Assembly (NCBI GenBank): GCA_034436375.1
Contig: DAOTVS010000095.1
Span: 1 to 37,968, forward strand
From: DAOTVS01 sp034436375
Lineage (GTDB): Bacteria; Chloroflexota; Anaerolineae; SpSt-313
DNA: 37,968 bases
Direction: 5' to 3'
The translations under genes were made by a program, and so were the position numbers. The notes under the pieces are model-generated. The model made no database searches. It saw only the letters and a program-made list of their open reading frames with translations, and was not told where the DNA came from. Positions 8,993 to 17,408 of the stretch are shown one piece after another (position 1 is the first letter of the stretch; the number at the start of each line of letters is the position of its first letter).

Positions 8993-10660
8993 ATGGATCC
9001 CAGCCCTCTTTTCACCCTCTCTGAGCGCATACCGGTGAGCATCGGCGTCTATGATCGCCAGTTCGTCCTGCAGCACTGCAATCCCACCTTTGTCGAGTAT
9101 GTGGCGCGCTACACTCGGGTCCCAGCGAGCCAGGTTGTTCCGGGCATATCCCTGCAGGCCATAGTGGGCGACGCCGCCTCGCCGGTGATCCGCGAGTTTG
9201 AGCGCGCCCTGGCGGGCGAGACCGTCAGCCATCAGGCCTATGCCCTGCGCGTCGGCGACATTGAATCATATTGGGATTTGGTCCTGAAACCACTGGTCGA
9301 AAATGGTGAGGTGGTCGGCGTGATCCAGGTGGTCACCGATGCCACCGAGCGGGTGCGGGCGCGGCGGGAGCTGGAGACTCACGTGGCAGAGCGTACGCGC
9401 GAGCTCGAGCAGCGCAGCCGGGTGGCCGAGTCGATGCGTGAGACCATGAGGGTGCTCAATTCGAACCGCCCGCTCACTGAGGTGCTGGACCATATCGTGG
9501 CTCAGGCGGCCGATCTGCTCGGGACGAATGCTTGCGCCATCTACCGTCTGCACGCGGATAAGCAGATCCTGACGATCCAGGCTGCGCGCGGGCTGCCCCC
9601 CTACTATGTGCGCAGCCTGACGATACCGGTCGGCCAGGGGGCAGTGGGCTGGGCCGTGGCGCGCAACCAGCCGATTGCCATCCCCGATACCGAGCCCATT
9701 TTCACCCTCGAGAATCCCCTGATGCACGACCCAGAGAGGGCGGCGCTTCTCCTGCCGCTGGTTCCGATGCACCGTGCTTTGTTGGCCGCGCCACTGACCG
9801 TCAGGGGTGAGATGTACGGCGCTATCCTCTTCTACTATCCGCAGCCGCACGCTTTTTCCAATGATGAGATCAGCCTGGCGGTGTCGTTTGCCGATCAGGC
9901 GGCGCTGGCGATTGAGAATGCGCGCCTGCAGGCGCAAGTGAAGGAGGCAGCCGCCAGCGCGGAGCGAAGCCGGTTGGCCCGCGACCTGCACGATTCGGTG
10001 ACGCAGACGATCTTTTCGGCCAGCCTCATTGCCGATGCGCTGCCGCGCCTCGTCGAGCGCGATACGGCTGAGGCGCACCGGCGCATGGATGAGTTGCGTC
10101 GGCTGACGCGCGGCGCCCTGGCCGAGATGCGCACCCTGCTTGTGGAACTGCGCCCGGCTACGTTGGTGAGCGCCGACCTGGGCGAGCTGCTGCGCCAGCT
10201 GGCAACAGCCACCAGCGCTCACACTCGGGTGCCCATCACCGTCAAGGCCGATGGCCCCTGGCAGCTGCCGGCTGATGTGCAGGTGACGTTCTACCGCATC
10301 GCACAGGAGGCCCTGAACAACGTGGCCCGGCATGCGGAGGCCAGCCGGGTGATGCTGTCTCTACGGCGGAGGGTGCGCTTCGGGCCGGCCCTGGGAGCGC
10401 CGCAGGATCACCGAGCCGGTTGTAAGCCGGAGGAAGAGGATGGCGCTGTACAGGCTCAGTGGACGGATGTGGTCGAGTTGTGCATCAGCGATGATGGGCG
10501 CGGCTTTGATCCTGAGCGCCGCAAGTCAGGACATCTGGGGCTCGATAGCATGCGTGAGCGTGCCCGATCCATCGGCAGCAAAATCAGAATTGAGAGCCGT
10601 GAGGGCCATGGCACACGCATCACCGTCACCTGGGCCAGTGGCCCTCCTCATGGGCCTTGA
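8993..10660 (+). CDS. PAS-GAF sensor histidine kinase, NarL/DesK-type
   Basis: This 555-residue soluble kinase has no obvious membrane segment. A PAS-like sensor occupies about 1-120, a coiled-coil linker about 120-150 (ARRELETHVAERTRELEQ) and a GAF domain about 155-310. The HisKA_3 dimerization helix carries the phospho-acceptor His333 in RLARDLHDSVTQ. In the HATPase domain the N box is FYRIAQEALNNVARHA, with ISDDGRGFD and GHLGLDSMRERA as the G boxes. A charged insert of about 30 residues (around 460-490) interrupts the ATPase domain between the N and G1 boxes. The LuxR-type regulator starts about 70 bp later and is the expected partner. The signal is unknown; a cytoplasmic GAF/PAS pair suggests redox or a small ligand. 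Confidence 0.92.
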   Translation: MDPSPLFTLSERIPVSIGVYDRQFVLQHCNPTFVEYVARYTRVPASQVVPGISLQAIVGDAASPVIREFERALAGETVSHQAYALRVGDIESYWDLVLKPLVENGEVVGVIQVVTDATERVRARRELETHVAERTRELEQRSRVAESMRETMRVLNSNRPLTEVLDHIVAQAADLLGTNACAIYRLHADKQILTIQAARGLPPYYVRSLTIPVGQGAVGWAVARNQPIAIPDTEPIFTLENPLMHDPERAALLLPLVPMHRALLAAPLTVRGEMYGAILFYYPQPHAFSNDEISLAVSFADQAALAIENARLQAQVKEAAASAERSRLARDLHDSVTQTIFSASLIADALPRLVERDTAEAHRRMDELRRLTRGALAEMRTLLVELRPATLVSADLGELLRQLATATSAHTRVPITVKADGPWQLPADVQVTFYRIAQEALNNVARHAEASRVMLSLRRRVRFGPALGAPQDHRAGCKPEEEDGAVQAQWTDVVELCISDDGRGFDPERRKSGHLGLDSMRERARSIGSKIRIESREGHGTRITVTWASGPPHGP

Positions 10661-10730
10661 TGGCTTGCAGGATGCAATTGCTGCTCGCCTGGCGCGGCGT
10701 GGAGACCGATCAGAGTTGGGAGAGGGGCGC

Positions 10731-11369
10731 ATGGGGAGTCGTGGCCGCTGCATCCGAGTGCTGATAGCCGATGATCACCTGGTGGTGCGCAGTGGGTTGG
10801 AGACGTTCTTGATGGTCACCGAGGACCTGCAATTGGTGGGTGAGGCCTCGAACGGAGCGGAGGCCGTTCGCCTGTGCGGTGAGCGCCGGCCCGACGTGGT
10901 GCTGATGGACCTCAAGCTGCCCGGGGTCGATGGCGTGACGGCAACCCGCGAGATTGGCTCCCTCTATCCCGGTGTGCGGGTGCTGGCGCTGACCAGTTAC
11001 GACGAGCCCGGCCTGGTGCAGGCTGCCCTGGATGCCGGCGCCATCGGCTACCTGCTCAAGACGGTCTCGACGGAGGACCTGGCGGCCGCCATCCGCGCGG
11101 CATTCTCCGGCCAACCCACGTTGTCTCCTGAGGTTGCGCAGTTGGTGGGCAAGCACCCCGGCCAACCCTTGGGCTTTGACCTCACGGGTCGCGAGCGCGA
11201 AGTGTTGACGCTCATGGCGGAGGGCTTCAGCAACCGCGAGATTGCCAATCGCCTGGCTATCAGCCGCTCCACGGCCAAGAACCATGTGAGCAGCATTCTC
11301 AGGAAGTTTGGCGCTTCTACCCGCGTCGAGGCGGTCAAGCTCGCGATCAAACACCGATTGTTGGGATGA
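10731..11369 (+). CDS. NarL/FixJ-family response regulator
   Basis: This 212-residue two-domain regulator has a receiver domain with acidic pair Asp14-Asp15, phospho-acceptor Asp60 (VVLMDLKLPG), Thr88 and Lys110 (GYLLKT). A LuxR-type helix-turn-helix follows (LTGREREVLTLMAEGFSNREIANRLAISRSTAKNHV). I chose the ATG at 10731, with GAGG 5 nt upstream, which starts just before the receiver. The frame is open further upstream, including an ATG at 10650 overlapping the kinase stop, but those residues do not look like part of the fold. It is presumably phosphorylated by the adjacent kinase. Its stop is only 3 bp from the convergent glycosyltransferase stop. Confidence 0.93.
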   Translation: MGSRGRCIRVLIADDHLVVRSGLETFLMVTEDLQLVGEASNGAEAVRLCGERRPDVVLMDLKLPGVDGVTATREIGSLYPGVRVLALTSYDEPGLVQAALDAGAIGYLLKTVSTEDLAAAIRAAFSGQPTLSPEVAQLVGKHPGQPLGFDLTGREREVLTLMAEGFSNREIANRLAISRSTAKNHVSSILRKFGASTRVEAVKLAIKHRLLG

Positions 11370-11372
11370 TGC

Positions 11373-14162
11373 CTATTTCACCGCAAACTCTGGCAGAAGC
11401 AGCCGGTCGTCGGAGATGCGCTCGCCAGAGGTGGTGCGCAACTCGTAGCGGGCCAGGGTGGTAGGATCGTACAGGCCCACGGCGACGCGATAGCGCCCCG
11501 GCGCCAATGGTTGGGCGGGGGTCAGGGTATGACGGTCCACGATAATCTCACCGCTCAGCCAGCCCATGGTTGGGCGAGAGCCTTCCGCAGGGGCAATATC
11601 CTGCTGGGCCACGATCTGCCCCGCCTCGTTGAGCAGATGCACAAAGACGACGGCATTGGCGGGGAAGGGCGCGACTGAGCGCCAGTAGAGGGTTAGCTGC
11701 AAGGGCAGCGCCGGTTCTCCATCCTTTTCCAAGTCATAGCCCAAAAGCTGGGCCTGGGTTCCCACTGCAATCGGCCCCAGAGGGTGCTCGATAGGCGGCG
11801 GCGTCATCAGCCTCGCCACGCCTGCGATGTGCACCTGCCCCAATGTCAAGGCCCCTTCCTGGCCGGCAAGGCTCAGGATAAGCGTATACTCTCCCTCTGC
11901 CAGGTTCGGCGGCAGGTGCAGCAGGTAGCGTTGGTGCACAATCTCCTGCGGCTGCCAGGCCGCTACCGGGTACCCCTGCGCCAATGGGTAACGCCATTGG
12001 GCGGCGACCTTGCCATCGGCGCTGTGCAGCTCGAGTGTGGCGTCCAGGGGATCCGTAACCTGGCCCGTGAGCTGCCAGGTCACATCGGCCAGGAGCGATT
12101 CGCCGGGCTGATAGTTGCCGCCGACTGGCGTCCACTCGCGCACTGAGAGCGGTCCCAGTTGGGGCGCTTGCGAGTGGGCAGGCTCGATCCAGCGCGGATC
12201 ACCGCCGATCGTGACCTGCCCGGCCTGGATATAGAGCCCCATCAGCCCGCCCTGCGGGTTAAGCACCGGCAGGGCAGCGGCGTTCTCGTCGGCCATAATC
12301 AGCTGCACCTGATAGGTGCCGGGGGGTAGCTCCTTGCCGGTCGGCACCTCCAGCCACTGCCACACCTGATCACCGGCATGCCATTCGGGCGTCAGGTAGC
12401 CGTTCTCATCGGCTTGAGCCCAGCGCACGCCCTGTGCATCTACCAGGTGGACGGAAAAGAAGCGGCTGCCCTGCACGGGCCGCAGCACTTGCCAATGGAT
12501 GCCGATGAACAACGGGGCGTCGCGGCCGGCGTTGGCGGGCACCTGCACACTTTCCAGCGCTACCTCGTCGGAAAAGGTCGCCAGGGGCGGCGTGGGTTGC
12601 AGGCTCAAAGGCGGCTGGCAGATGCGGTAGAGGCTCACGCCGGGGGCGCCGTCTGGGCCCGGAAAGTCTTGCCGGGTGCAGGCCGCGTTTTGCAGCACCT
12701 GCAACACTGGGGCAATGAGCCTGGCATTGGCGATCGGCACAAAGTAGTCGATCTCGCGTCCGTCCCAGGCCGGCAGGGCCGCGACGTGGCTCCCCTGCAC
12801 CCATTTTGCGGTGGATGCCGCGGGCTCGGTAAAGATGGTGGAGGGATGGTGGTAAAAGTTAGAGGCGATGATAATGCGATGCCCGGCCGCCAGCTCGGGG
12901 CGGATCAGCCGGCCGATATCAGTCATATCGCCGTGTAGCCCCTCGTAGGCGGCCCGGCTGCCGACATAGTGCCCCCAATACTCCATGCCGCCCAGCAGGC
13001 CCTCGACGCCGACAAGCAGGACGAGCACGGCCGGGGTGACCTTGCCCTCGGGGCGCCAGCTCTCAAACCGGCGCCAGACCAGCGCCATGCCCAGGGCGAC
13101 GAGGCCGCAGAGCGCGGGCAGGCAGCCGAAGATGCGCTGGCCGACGGGGTAGGGCTCGATGGTAAAGACCGGGGGCAGGGCCATGCCAAGCCACCAGAGG
13201 GCGAGCAGGCCATACTGGGGACGCCTGCGCGCACGCAGCACAACCAGGGCCAGCCCCAGCAGGAAAAACGGCCCCAACACGAGGTCAACCAGTGGCCGCC
13301 CCTCGACGTTATAGGAGGACTGAAGTTGCCGGCGCGGTAAAAAAGCGATCACCATCCGGTAGGCGTTGCGGGCGAAAATCGAAAGGACGCTCGTGTTCCC
13401 GGCTTGTTTCCAGGCGAGCACCTGATCGGCGCGCTCCCAAAAGTCGTGCGGCACCCGCACATAGTGGATGCCGAGGGGCGCAAAGACCAACACGGCGACC
13501 GCCGCTGCCAGGATCAGCCCTTTGCCGCGAGAGCGCAGGCGGGGGCGATCGACCAGCGCCAGGAAGCCCAGGATGAGGAGCAGCGATACCGGGAAAAAGC
13601 GCGCGGCGAGGTAGATGTAGAGCATGCTGCCCGCAGCCGCCCCGCCGATGGCCAGGAACAGCAGCCGATTCTCGCGGTAGCCGCGCCAGAGAAAGTAGAT
13701 ACTGATGCACTCGATCAGCGGCATCAGAATCCAGCAATAGCCCACACGCGATTCGGCAATGTGCCACGAGGATATGGCGATAAGCATCGCCGTCAGCATG
13801 CCTACCCGCCGCCCGGCCAGTGCTTTGAGCGCCAGGTAGGCCGCCGGCACAGTGGCGATGCCGATCAGGGCCGAGGTGAGGCGCAGGCCAAAAGTATTGG
13901 GGCCAGTAAAAAGGTAGACGAGCGCAGCGATGTACATGTAAAACGGCTCGCGGCCGGTATAGGCCGGAAAAAAGACCGGAAAGTGGCCCTGGTAGATGTA
14001 TTGAGCCTGCAGGCCATAGACGGCCTCATCGAGGTTCAGCCCCGGGGGCACGGCGCCGATGCGGTACAGGCGGAACGCAGCGGCAAGGACCGTGACCGCA
14101 GCCAGGGCGGGCCACTCCCAGCGCGCCAGGCGGGACGTACGGTCGAGCTTGGCAAGAGACAT
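11373..14162 (-). CDS. GT39/ArnT-type membrane glycosyltransferase with C-terminal beta domain
   Basis: This 929-residue protein has a polytopic N-terminal half of roughly 10-13 membrane segments. The first extracellular loop carries GLNLDEAVYG (acidic pair Asp45-Glu46) and GREPFYMY (70-77), the hallmark of the PMT/ArnT GT-C fold, which uses a polyprenyl-phosphate sugar donor. The C-terminal ~450 residues are soluble and beta-rich with at least two or three similar modules (for example HWQVLRPVQGSRFFSVHLVD and LYWRSVAPFPANAVVFVHLL, each followed by a LPPGTYQV or LAPGRYRV strand). They are probably outside the membrane. I chose the ATG at 14162, since a predicted promoter lies just upstream and excludes the longer open frame. 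The GAGGAG site is 12 nt away, a little far. Acceptor unknown. Confidence 0.85.
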   Translation of the reverse strand: MSLAKLDRTSRLARWEWPALAAVTVLAAAFRLYRIGAVPPGLNLDEAVYGLQAQYIYQGHFPVFFPAYTGREPFYMYIAALVYLFTGPNTFGLRLTSALIGIATVPAAYLALKALAGRRVGMLTAMLIAISSWHIAESRVGYCWILMPLIECISIYFLWRGYRENRLLFLAIGGAAAGSMLYIYLAARFFPVSLLLILGFLALVDRPRLRSRGKGLILAAAVAVLVFAPLGIHYVRVPHDFWERADQVLAWKQAGNTSVLSIFARNAYRMVIAFLPRRQLQSSYNVEGRPLVDLVLGPFFLLGLALVVLRARRRPQYGLLALWWLGMALPPVFTIEPYPVGQRIFGCLPALCGLVALGMALVWRRFESWRPEGKVTPAVLVLLVGVEGLLGGMEYWGHYVGSRAAYEGLHGDMTDIGRLIRPELAAGHRIIIASNFYHHPSTIFTEPAASTAKWVQGSHVAALPAWDGREIDYFVPIANARLIAPVLQVLQNAACTRQDFPGPDGAPGVSLYRICQPPLSLQPTPPLATFSDEVALESVQVPANAGRDAPLFIGIHWQVLRPVQGSRFFSVHLVDAQGVRWAQADENGYLTPEWHAGDQVWQWLEVPTGKELPPGTYQVQLIMADENAAALPVLNPQGGLMGLYIQAGQVTIGGDPRWIEPAHSQAPQLGPLSVREWTPVGGNYQPGESLLADVTWQLTGQVTDPLDATLELHSADGKVAAQWRYPLAQGYPVAAWQPQEIVHQRYLLHLPPNLAEGEYTLILSLAGQEGALTLGQVHIAGVARLMTPPPIEHPLGPIAVGTQAQLLGYDLEKDGEPALPLQLTLYWRSVAPFPANAVVFVHLLNEAGQIVAQQDIAPAEGSRPTMGWLSGEIIVDRHTLTPAQPLAPGRYRVAVGLYDPTTLARYELRTTSGERISDDRLLLPEFAVK

Positions 14163-14230
14163 GGGCAGGCAGTGCTCCTCTCCGGGTGAGCTGATCGGTT
14201 GCACACACAGGCTTCCTCTGGCAGCGCTGT

Positions 14231-14260
14231 AGGATAGCCCCTGCAGGCCTCTTTTGTCAA
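14231..14260 (-). promoter_or_regulatory. Predicted sigma70-type promoter for the GT39 gene
   Basis: On the minus strand a perfect TTGACA (14260-14255), an 18-nt spacer and TATCCT (14236-14231). It leaves a 5' leader of about 60 nt before the ATG at 14162. Confidence 0.65.
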
Positions 14261-14448
14261 GAAGCCGTTGTGGGTGGGCGTATCCCCATTGCTTCTTGGG
14301 TAGATCCCGGCGTATTGGCCAGGTACTTTGCGTGGCTACCGCCCGGCTCACTCCAACCTGCCAAAACCCCTTCAGGAGGCGTGCTGGTTCGATGCGCAGC
14401 GTGAGACCCGGCCTATCAGCCTGACGAATGCTGGCATGGAAGGCCGAC

Positions 14449-14477
14449 TTGACTCTTGCGCAACTCAGCACTATCTT
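14449..14477 (+). promoter_or_regulatory. Predicted sigma70-type promoter for the membrane protein/ABC operon
   Basis: TTGACT (14449-14454), exactly 17 nt, then TATCTT (14472-14477). It lies 53 bp upstream of the ATG at 14531 and would transcribe the four genes to 17171. Confidence 0.65.
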
Positions 14478-14530
14478 TCAACGTAGACTGGTTTGTAACG
14501 CAAACCTGTCGGTGGAGCGAGGAGGCGGCT

Positions 14531-15166
14531 ATGACGGTTGACATTGATGGTATCCGCAAGCGAACCTGGCGCTACTGGTACGAGGATGGCCTCAGCGAAA
14601 TTGCTCTTGGGGTGCTCTACCTGGCAGTGGGCGGGCTCTTCCTGGCCGATGCCTTGCTGCCCAAAGGTCCGGGCCACGTGTTTCTGAGCACGCTGGGGCT
14701 GCCGGCAGTGTTGATTGGCGGCGCCTGGTTGGGCAGGCGGGCTGTACAGGCAGCGAAAGAGCGGCTCACCTACCCACGCACCGGCTATGTGCGCTATCCG
14801 CGGCCGGGTGGGCGCCGGCGGCTGCTGAGTGGGACCGTCGCAGGGCTGATCAGTGCGTTGGCGGTGCTCTTGCTCAGGGCGGCGCCCTCAGCCCGTGCGT
14901 GGCTGCCGGGGGTGCTGGGCCTGGTGATAGCCGCTTCTTACCTCTATGTGGGGCAGCGCTTTGGGTTGGGCCGCTTTCTTGCCCTGGCCGCCTTTTCGGC
15001 TGTGGCCGGTGTGGGGGCATCTCTGGCCGGGCTGAGCATGCTGGAAGGGAGCGCAGCTTACTTTGCCCTGGCGGGAACGGCGCTGGTAGCCGGTGGGGCC
15101 GTGACGCTGCGACGCTACCTGCGACAGTCGCAGTTACAGCCGATTGGGGTGGTAGATGAGCCCTGA
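14531..15166 (+). CDS. Membrane protein of unknown function, first gene of the ABC operon
   Basis: The protein is 211 residues. The cytoplasmic N-terminus reads MTVDIDGIRKRTWRYWYEDGLSEIALGVLYL, then come about six hydrophobic segments in three pairs, with a basic loop (RLTYPRTGYVRYPRPGGRRR) after the first pair. I recognise no catalytic motif. The ATG is chosen over an upstream in-frame ATG because GGAGG lies 5 nt away and because the predicted promoter overlaps the upstream extension. Its end overlaps the regulator gene by 11 bp, indicating translational coupling. In this setting it may be an accessory membrane partner of the ABC exporter. Confidence 0.75.
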   Translation: MTVDIDGIRKRTWRYWYEDGLSEIALGVLYLAVGGLFLADALLPKGPGHVFLSTLGLPAVLIGGAWLGRRAVQAAKERLTYPRTGYVRYPRPGGRRRLLSGTVAGLISALAVLLLRAAPSARAWLPGVLGLVIAASYLYVGQRFGLGRFLALAAFSAVAGVGASLAGLSMLEGSAAYFALAGTALVAGGAVTLRRYLRQSQLQPIGVVDEP

Positions 15167-15467
15167 TCTGCGCGAGTTGGGCAACGTCGATCGCATCATT
15201 CACGAGCCGGCGCGCTTGATGATCGTGGCCATCCTCTCCGCCGTGGAGAGCGCCGACTTTACCTACTTGCAGCGCGAAACCGGCCTGACCAAAGGGAATC
15301 TCTCGGCGCACCTGGCCCGCCTGGAGGAGGCGGGCTATATCCGGATCGAGAAGTCATTCCGTGGCAAGGTGCCGCAGACGACGTGCAGCCTGACCACTGA
15401 TGGGCGCCGGGCGCTGCGCGCATACCGCGCGTACCTCAAGCGCGCGGTGGAGAGTTTTGAAGTTTAG
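15156..15467 (+). CDS. Winged-helix transcriptional regulator (ArsR/MarR-like, HTH_27 type)
   Basis: This 103-residue protein is almost entirely one winged-helix domain. The recognition segment is FTYLQRETGLTKGNLSAHLARLEEAGYIRIEKSFRG, followed by TTCSLTTDGRRAL and a C-terminal helix for dimerization. The wording matches the small regulators that accompany ABC-2 exporters and membrane proteins in many Gram-positive and Chloroflexota genomes. It probably autoregulates the operon, but I see no operator. It lies between the membrane protein (11-bp overlap) and the ABC ATPase (19 bp). No metal-binding Cys pair of the ArsR sensor type is present. Confidence 0.9.
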   Translation: MSPDLRELGNVDRIIHEPARLMIVAILSAVESADFTYLQRETGLTKGNLSAHLARLEEAGYIRIEKSFRGKVPQTTCSLTTDGRRALRAYRAYLKRAVESFEV

Positions 15468-15486
15468 CTTAGCGGAGGCATAGAGT

Positions 15487-16425
15487 ATGTCTATGATGGC
15501 CATTCGCATGGCCGGCCTCACCCGCGACTTTCGCTCACTGCGGGCGCTGGATAATCTGAGCCTGGAGGTGCCGGCGGGGATCGTCTTTGGCTTTCTGGGG
15601 CCCAATGGCTCGGGCAAGACGACGACGATCCGCCTGCTCTTGGGGCTGCTGGAGCCGACAGGCGGCCGGGCCGAAGTGCTGGGTTTTGACCCGGCGCGCC
15701 AGGGGGTAGAGGTGCGGGCGCGCTGTGGCGCACTGCTGGAGCAGTCGGGCCTCTATGAGCGTCTGAGCGCTGCCGATAACCTCGAGTTCTATGGCCGCGT
15801 CTGGCGCCTCAGCCCGACAGAGCGGCAGGCGCGCAGCCGGGAATTGCTGGAGCACCTGGGCCTGTGGGAGCGGCGCCACGAGGTAGTGGGCACCTGGAGC
15901 CGCGGCATGAAGCAAAAGCTGGCGGTGGCGCGGGCGCTGCTGCAACGCCCACCCCTGGTGTTCCTCGATGAGCCGACGGCCGGGCTGGACCCGGTGGCGG
16001 CGGCGGCGCTGCATGAGGACCTGAGCAGCCTGGCCAAACGAGAGGGCGCGACTGTCTTCCTGACTACCCACAATCTATCGGAAGCGGAAAAACTGTGCGC
16101 GCGGGTGGGTGTGATCCGCCAGGGCAAACTGCTGGCGGTGGGCAGCCCCGATGAGCTGCGCGCCTACAGCGCCGGAGGTGGGCTACACGCCGAGATTGTG
16201 GGCCACGGCTGGGACGACGAGATACTGACTCAGTTGCGCTCCCGGCCTGAGGTGGCGGCAGTCGAGCCACGGGATGGGCGGTTGACGCTCGATCTGCGCG
16301 GCGAGGCGGAGCTGGCGCCACTGGTGGCCCTGCTGGTGGGCGCAGGCGCGAGTGTGGAAGAGGTGCGCAAGGGCAAGGTCAGCCTGGAAGAAGTCTTCCT
16401 GACCCTGATGGAGGAAGAAAAATGA
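15487..16425 (+). CDS. ABC transporter ATP-binding protein (ABC-2 exporter type)
   Basis: The 312-residue protein has Walker A GPNGSGKT (38-45), a Q-loop at LLEQSG, and Walker B LVFLDEPT with Asp161-Glu162. The H-loop His195 is in TTHNLSEAE. The signature is WSRGMKQK instead of LSGGQ, as in the CcmA/DrrA-like drug and polymer exporter branch. The last ~80 residues after LRAYS form the C-terminal extension common in this branch. GGAG lies before the ATG at 15487. The stop overlaps the permease start (ATGA), showing tight coupling. It would power the permease at 16422. The substrate cannot be read from sequence. Confidence 0.94.
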   Translation: MSMMAIRMAGLTRDFRSLRALDNLSLEVPAGIVFGFLGPNGSGKTTTIRLLLGLLEPTGGRAEVLGFDPARQGVEVRARCGALLEQSGLYERLSAADNLEFYGRVWRLSPTERQARSRELLEHLGLWERRHEVVGTWSRGMKQKLAVARALLQRPPLVFLDEPTAGLDPVAAAALHEDLSSLAKREGATVFLTTHNLSEAEKLCARVGVIRQGKLLAVGSPDELRAYSAGGGLHAEIVGHGWDDEILTQLRSRPEVAAVEPRDGRLTLDLRGEAELAPLVALLVGAGASVEEVRKGKVSLEEVFLTLMEEEK

Positions 16426-17171
16426 TCACCGACCTCTGGACCATTTTCTGGAAGGAATGGAAGGAGTTCCTGCTCGCCCCCGGTAGCCGGCGGGGCAACA
16501 TGACGCGTCAGTTGCTGCTCATCTTTGTCTTTGGTGTGTTCCTGCCTCTGCAATTGGGGCGCGCCTGGGTGAACTCGCCCATCGCGCTGATCTACTGGAT
16601 CTGGGTGCCCATGCTGCTGGTGAGCAGCATGGTGGCCGATGCGATTGCCGGTGAGCGAGAGCGGCATACGCTCGAGACGCTGCTTTCCACCCGCATGCCC
16701 GATAGGCCGATCCTCTACGGCAAAGTGTTGGCGTCGGTAGCCTATGGTTGGGGGGTGACCCTGGTGAGCCTGATCCTGGGGCTGGCTGTGGTGAACGTGA
16801 CGCAGGGGCATGGGCGGTTGCTTCTCTATCCGCCGCTGATGGCTGTGGGTGGGGCAGTACTGAGCTTTCTTGTCGCTGGGCTCGCCGCGAGTGGGGGAGT
16901 GCTGGTCTCGCTGCGCGCTCCCACCGTCCGCCAGGCGGCGCAGACGCTGAGTATCGTTACCCTGGGCTTCTGGCTGGTACCGGTGGTGGGCCTCACGCTG
17001 GTCCGCAAAGTGCTGCCGGCGAGCGCCCTGGACCTCCCCGGTGGAGCGCTTGCGGCCGTCAACTGGGCGCTAATGTTGCCGATTGTCGTTGTTTTGCTCG
17101 CAGCCGTTGACCTGGGATTGCTGGCCATTGCCGTAAAGCGCTTTCAGCGCTCGCGCCTTATCTTGGATTAG
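16422..17171 (+). CDS. ABC-2 type permease
   Basis: This 249-residue integral membrane protein has about six hydrophobic segments. It starts with the amphipathic IFWKEWKEFLLAPGSRRG connector helix and contains VADAIAGERERHTLETLLSTRMPDRPILYGKVLAS. That AGERERxTLExLL stretch is diagnostic of ABC-2 permeases. It overlaps the ATPase by 4 bp. Homodimers, or a heterodimer with the operon's first membrane protein, are possible. Nothing shows what is transported. Confidence 0.9.
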   Translation: MITDLWTIFWKEWKEFLLAPGSRRGNMTRQLLLIFVFGVFLPLQLGRAWVNSPIALIYWIWVPMLLVSSMVADAIAGERERHTLETLLSTRMPDRPILYGKVLASVAYGWGVTLVSLILGLAVVNVTQGHGRLLLYPPLMAVGGAVLSFLVAGLAASGGVLVSLRAPTVRQAAQTLSIVTLGFWLVPVVGLTLVRKVLPASALDLPGGALAAVNWALMLPIVVVLLAAVDLGLLAIAVKRFQRSRLILD

Positions 17172-17231
17172 TGTCTCGATGGCTGGCGGCCGGCTCTCGC
17201 GCTCAGCATCAGCCCGGTACAGGCCATTGAG

Positions 17232-17310
17232 GGGGTTTCGCTGGGAAGCGAAACCCCACCCGGGTGGGAGCCGGGCCTGGGCTGCGCGCGAAACCCGGCG
17301 ATAGCCGGGT
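17232..17310. repeat. Cluster of three palindromes after the ABC operon
   Basis: A hairpin with 11-bp arms (GGGGTTTCGCT 17232-17242, complement 17247-17257) is followed by the palindrome CCACCCGGGTGG (17256-17267). A third hairpin, ACCCGGC with loop GATA (17293-17310), completes the cluster. There is no T-tract, so intrinsic termination is uncertain, although the position 60 bp after the permease stop suits a 3'-end structure. Confidence 0.65.
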
Positions 17311-17346
17311 CACCGGCTTTTGGCACATTCACCTCTCCACGGATGG

Positions 17347-17375
17347 TGGACAAAAAGGAGGAAATGAAGTAGAAT
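17347..17375 (+). promoter_or_regulatory. Predicted sigma70-type promoter for the uracil-DNA glycosylase gene
   Basis: TGGACA (17347-17352), 17 nt, TAGAAT (17370-17375); each box differs from consensus by one base. The expected start of transcription is about 27 nt before the ATG at 17409. Confidence 0.55.
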
Positions 17376-17408
17376 GGCGCCCAGGTGAAGCAGGGAGGTC
17401 CTTGGGGG

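Larger units (their letters stand above)
14163..14530. other. Divergent intergenic region with two promoters
   Basis: These 368 bp separate the GT39 gene (minus) from the membrane-protein/ABC operon (plus). They hold one good promoter for each direction, annotated separately. An open frame runs through the region on the minus strand in phase with the GT39 gene, but the promoter lies inside it, so I do not treat it as coding. I see no RNA gene, repeat or hairpin of note in 14261-14448. Confidence 0.6.

Noticed and set aside
10440..10730. N-terminal extension of the response regulator frame
   Set aside because: It overlaps the kinase coding sequence in another frame and would put nearly 100 unrelated residues before the receiver domain.
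14163..14471. N-terminal extension of the GT39 gene
   Set aside because: A strong promoter (TTGACA-18-TATCCT) lies inside it, and the translation has no membrane or family similarity before MSLAKLD.
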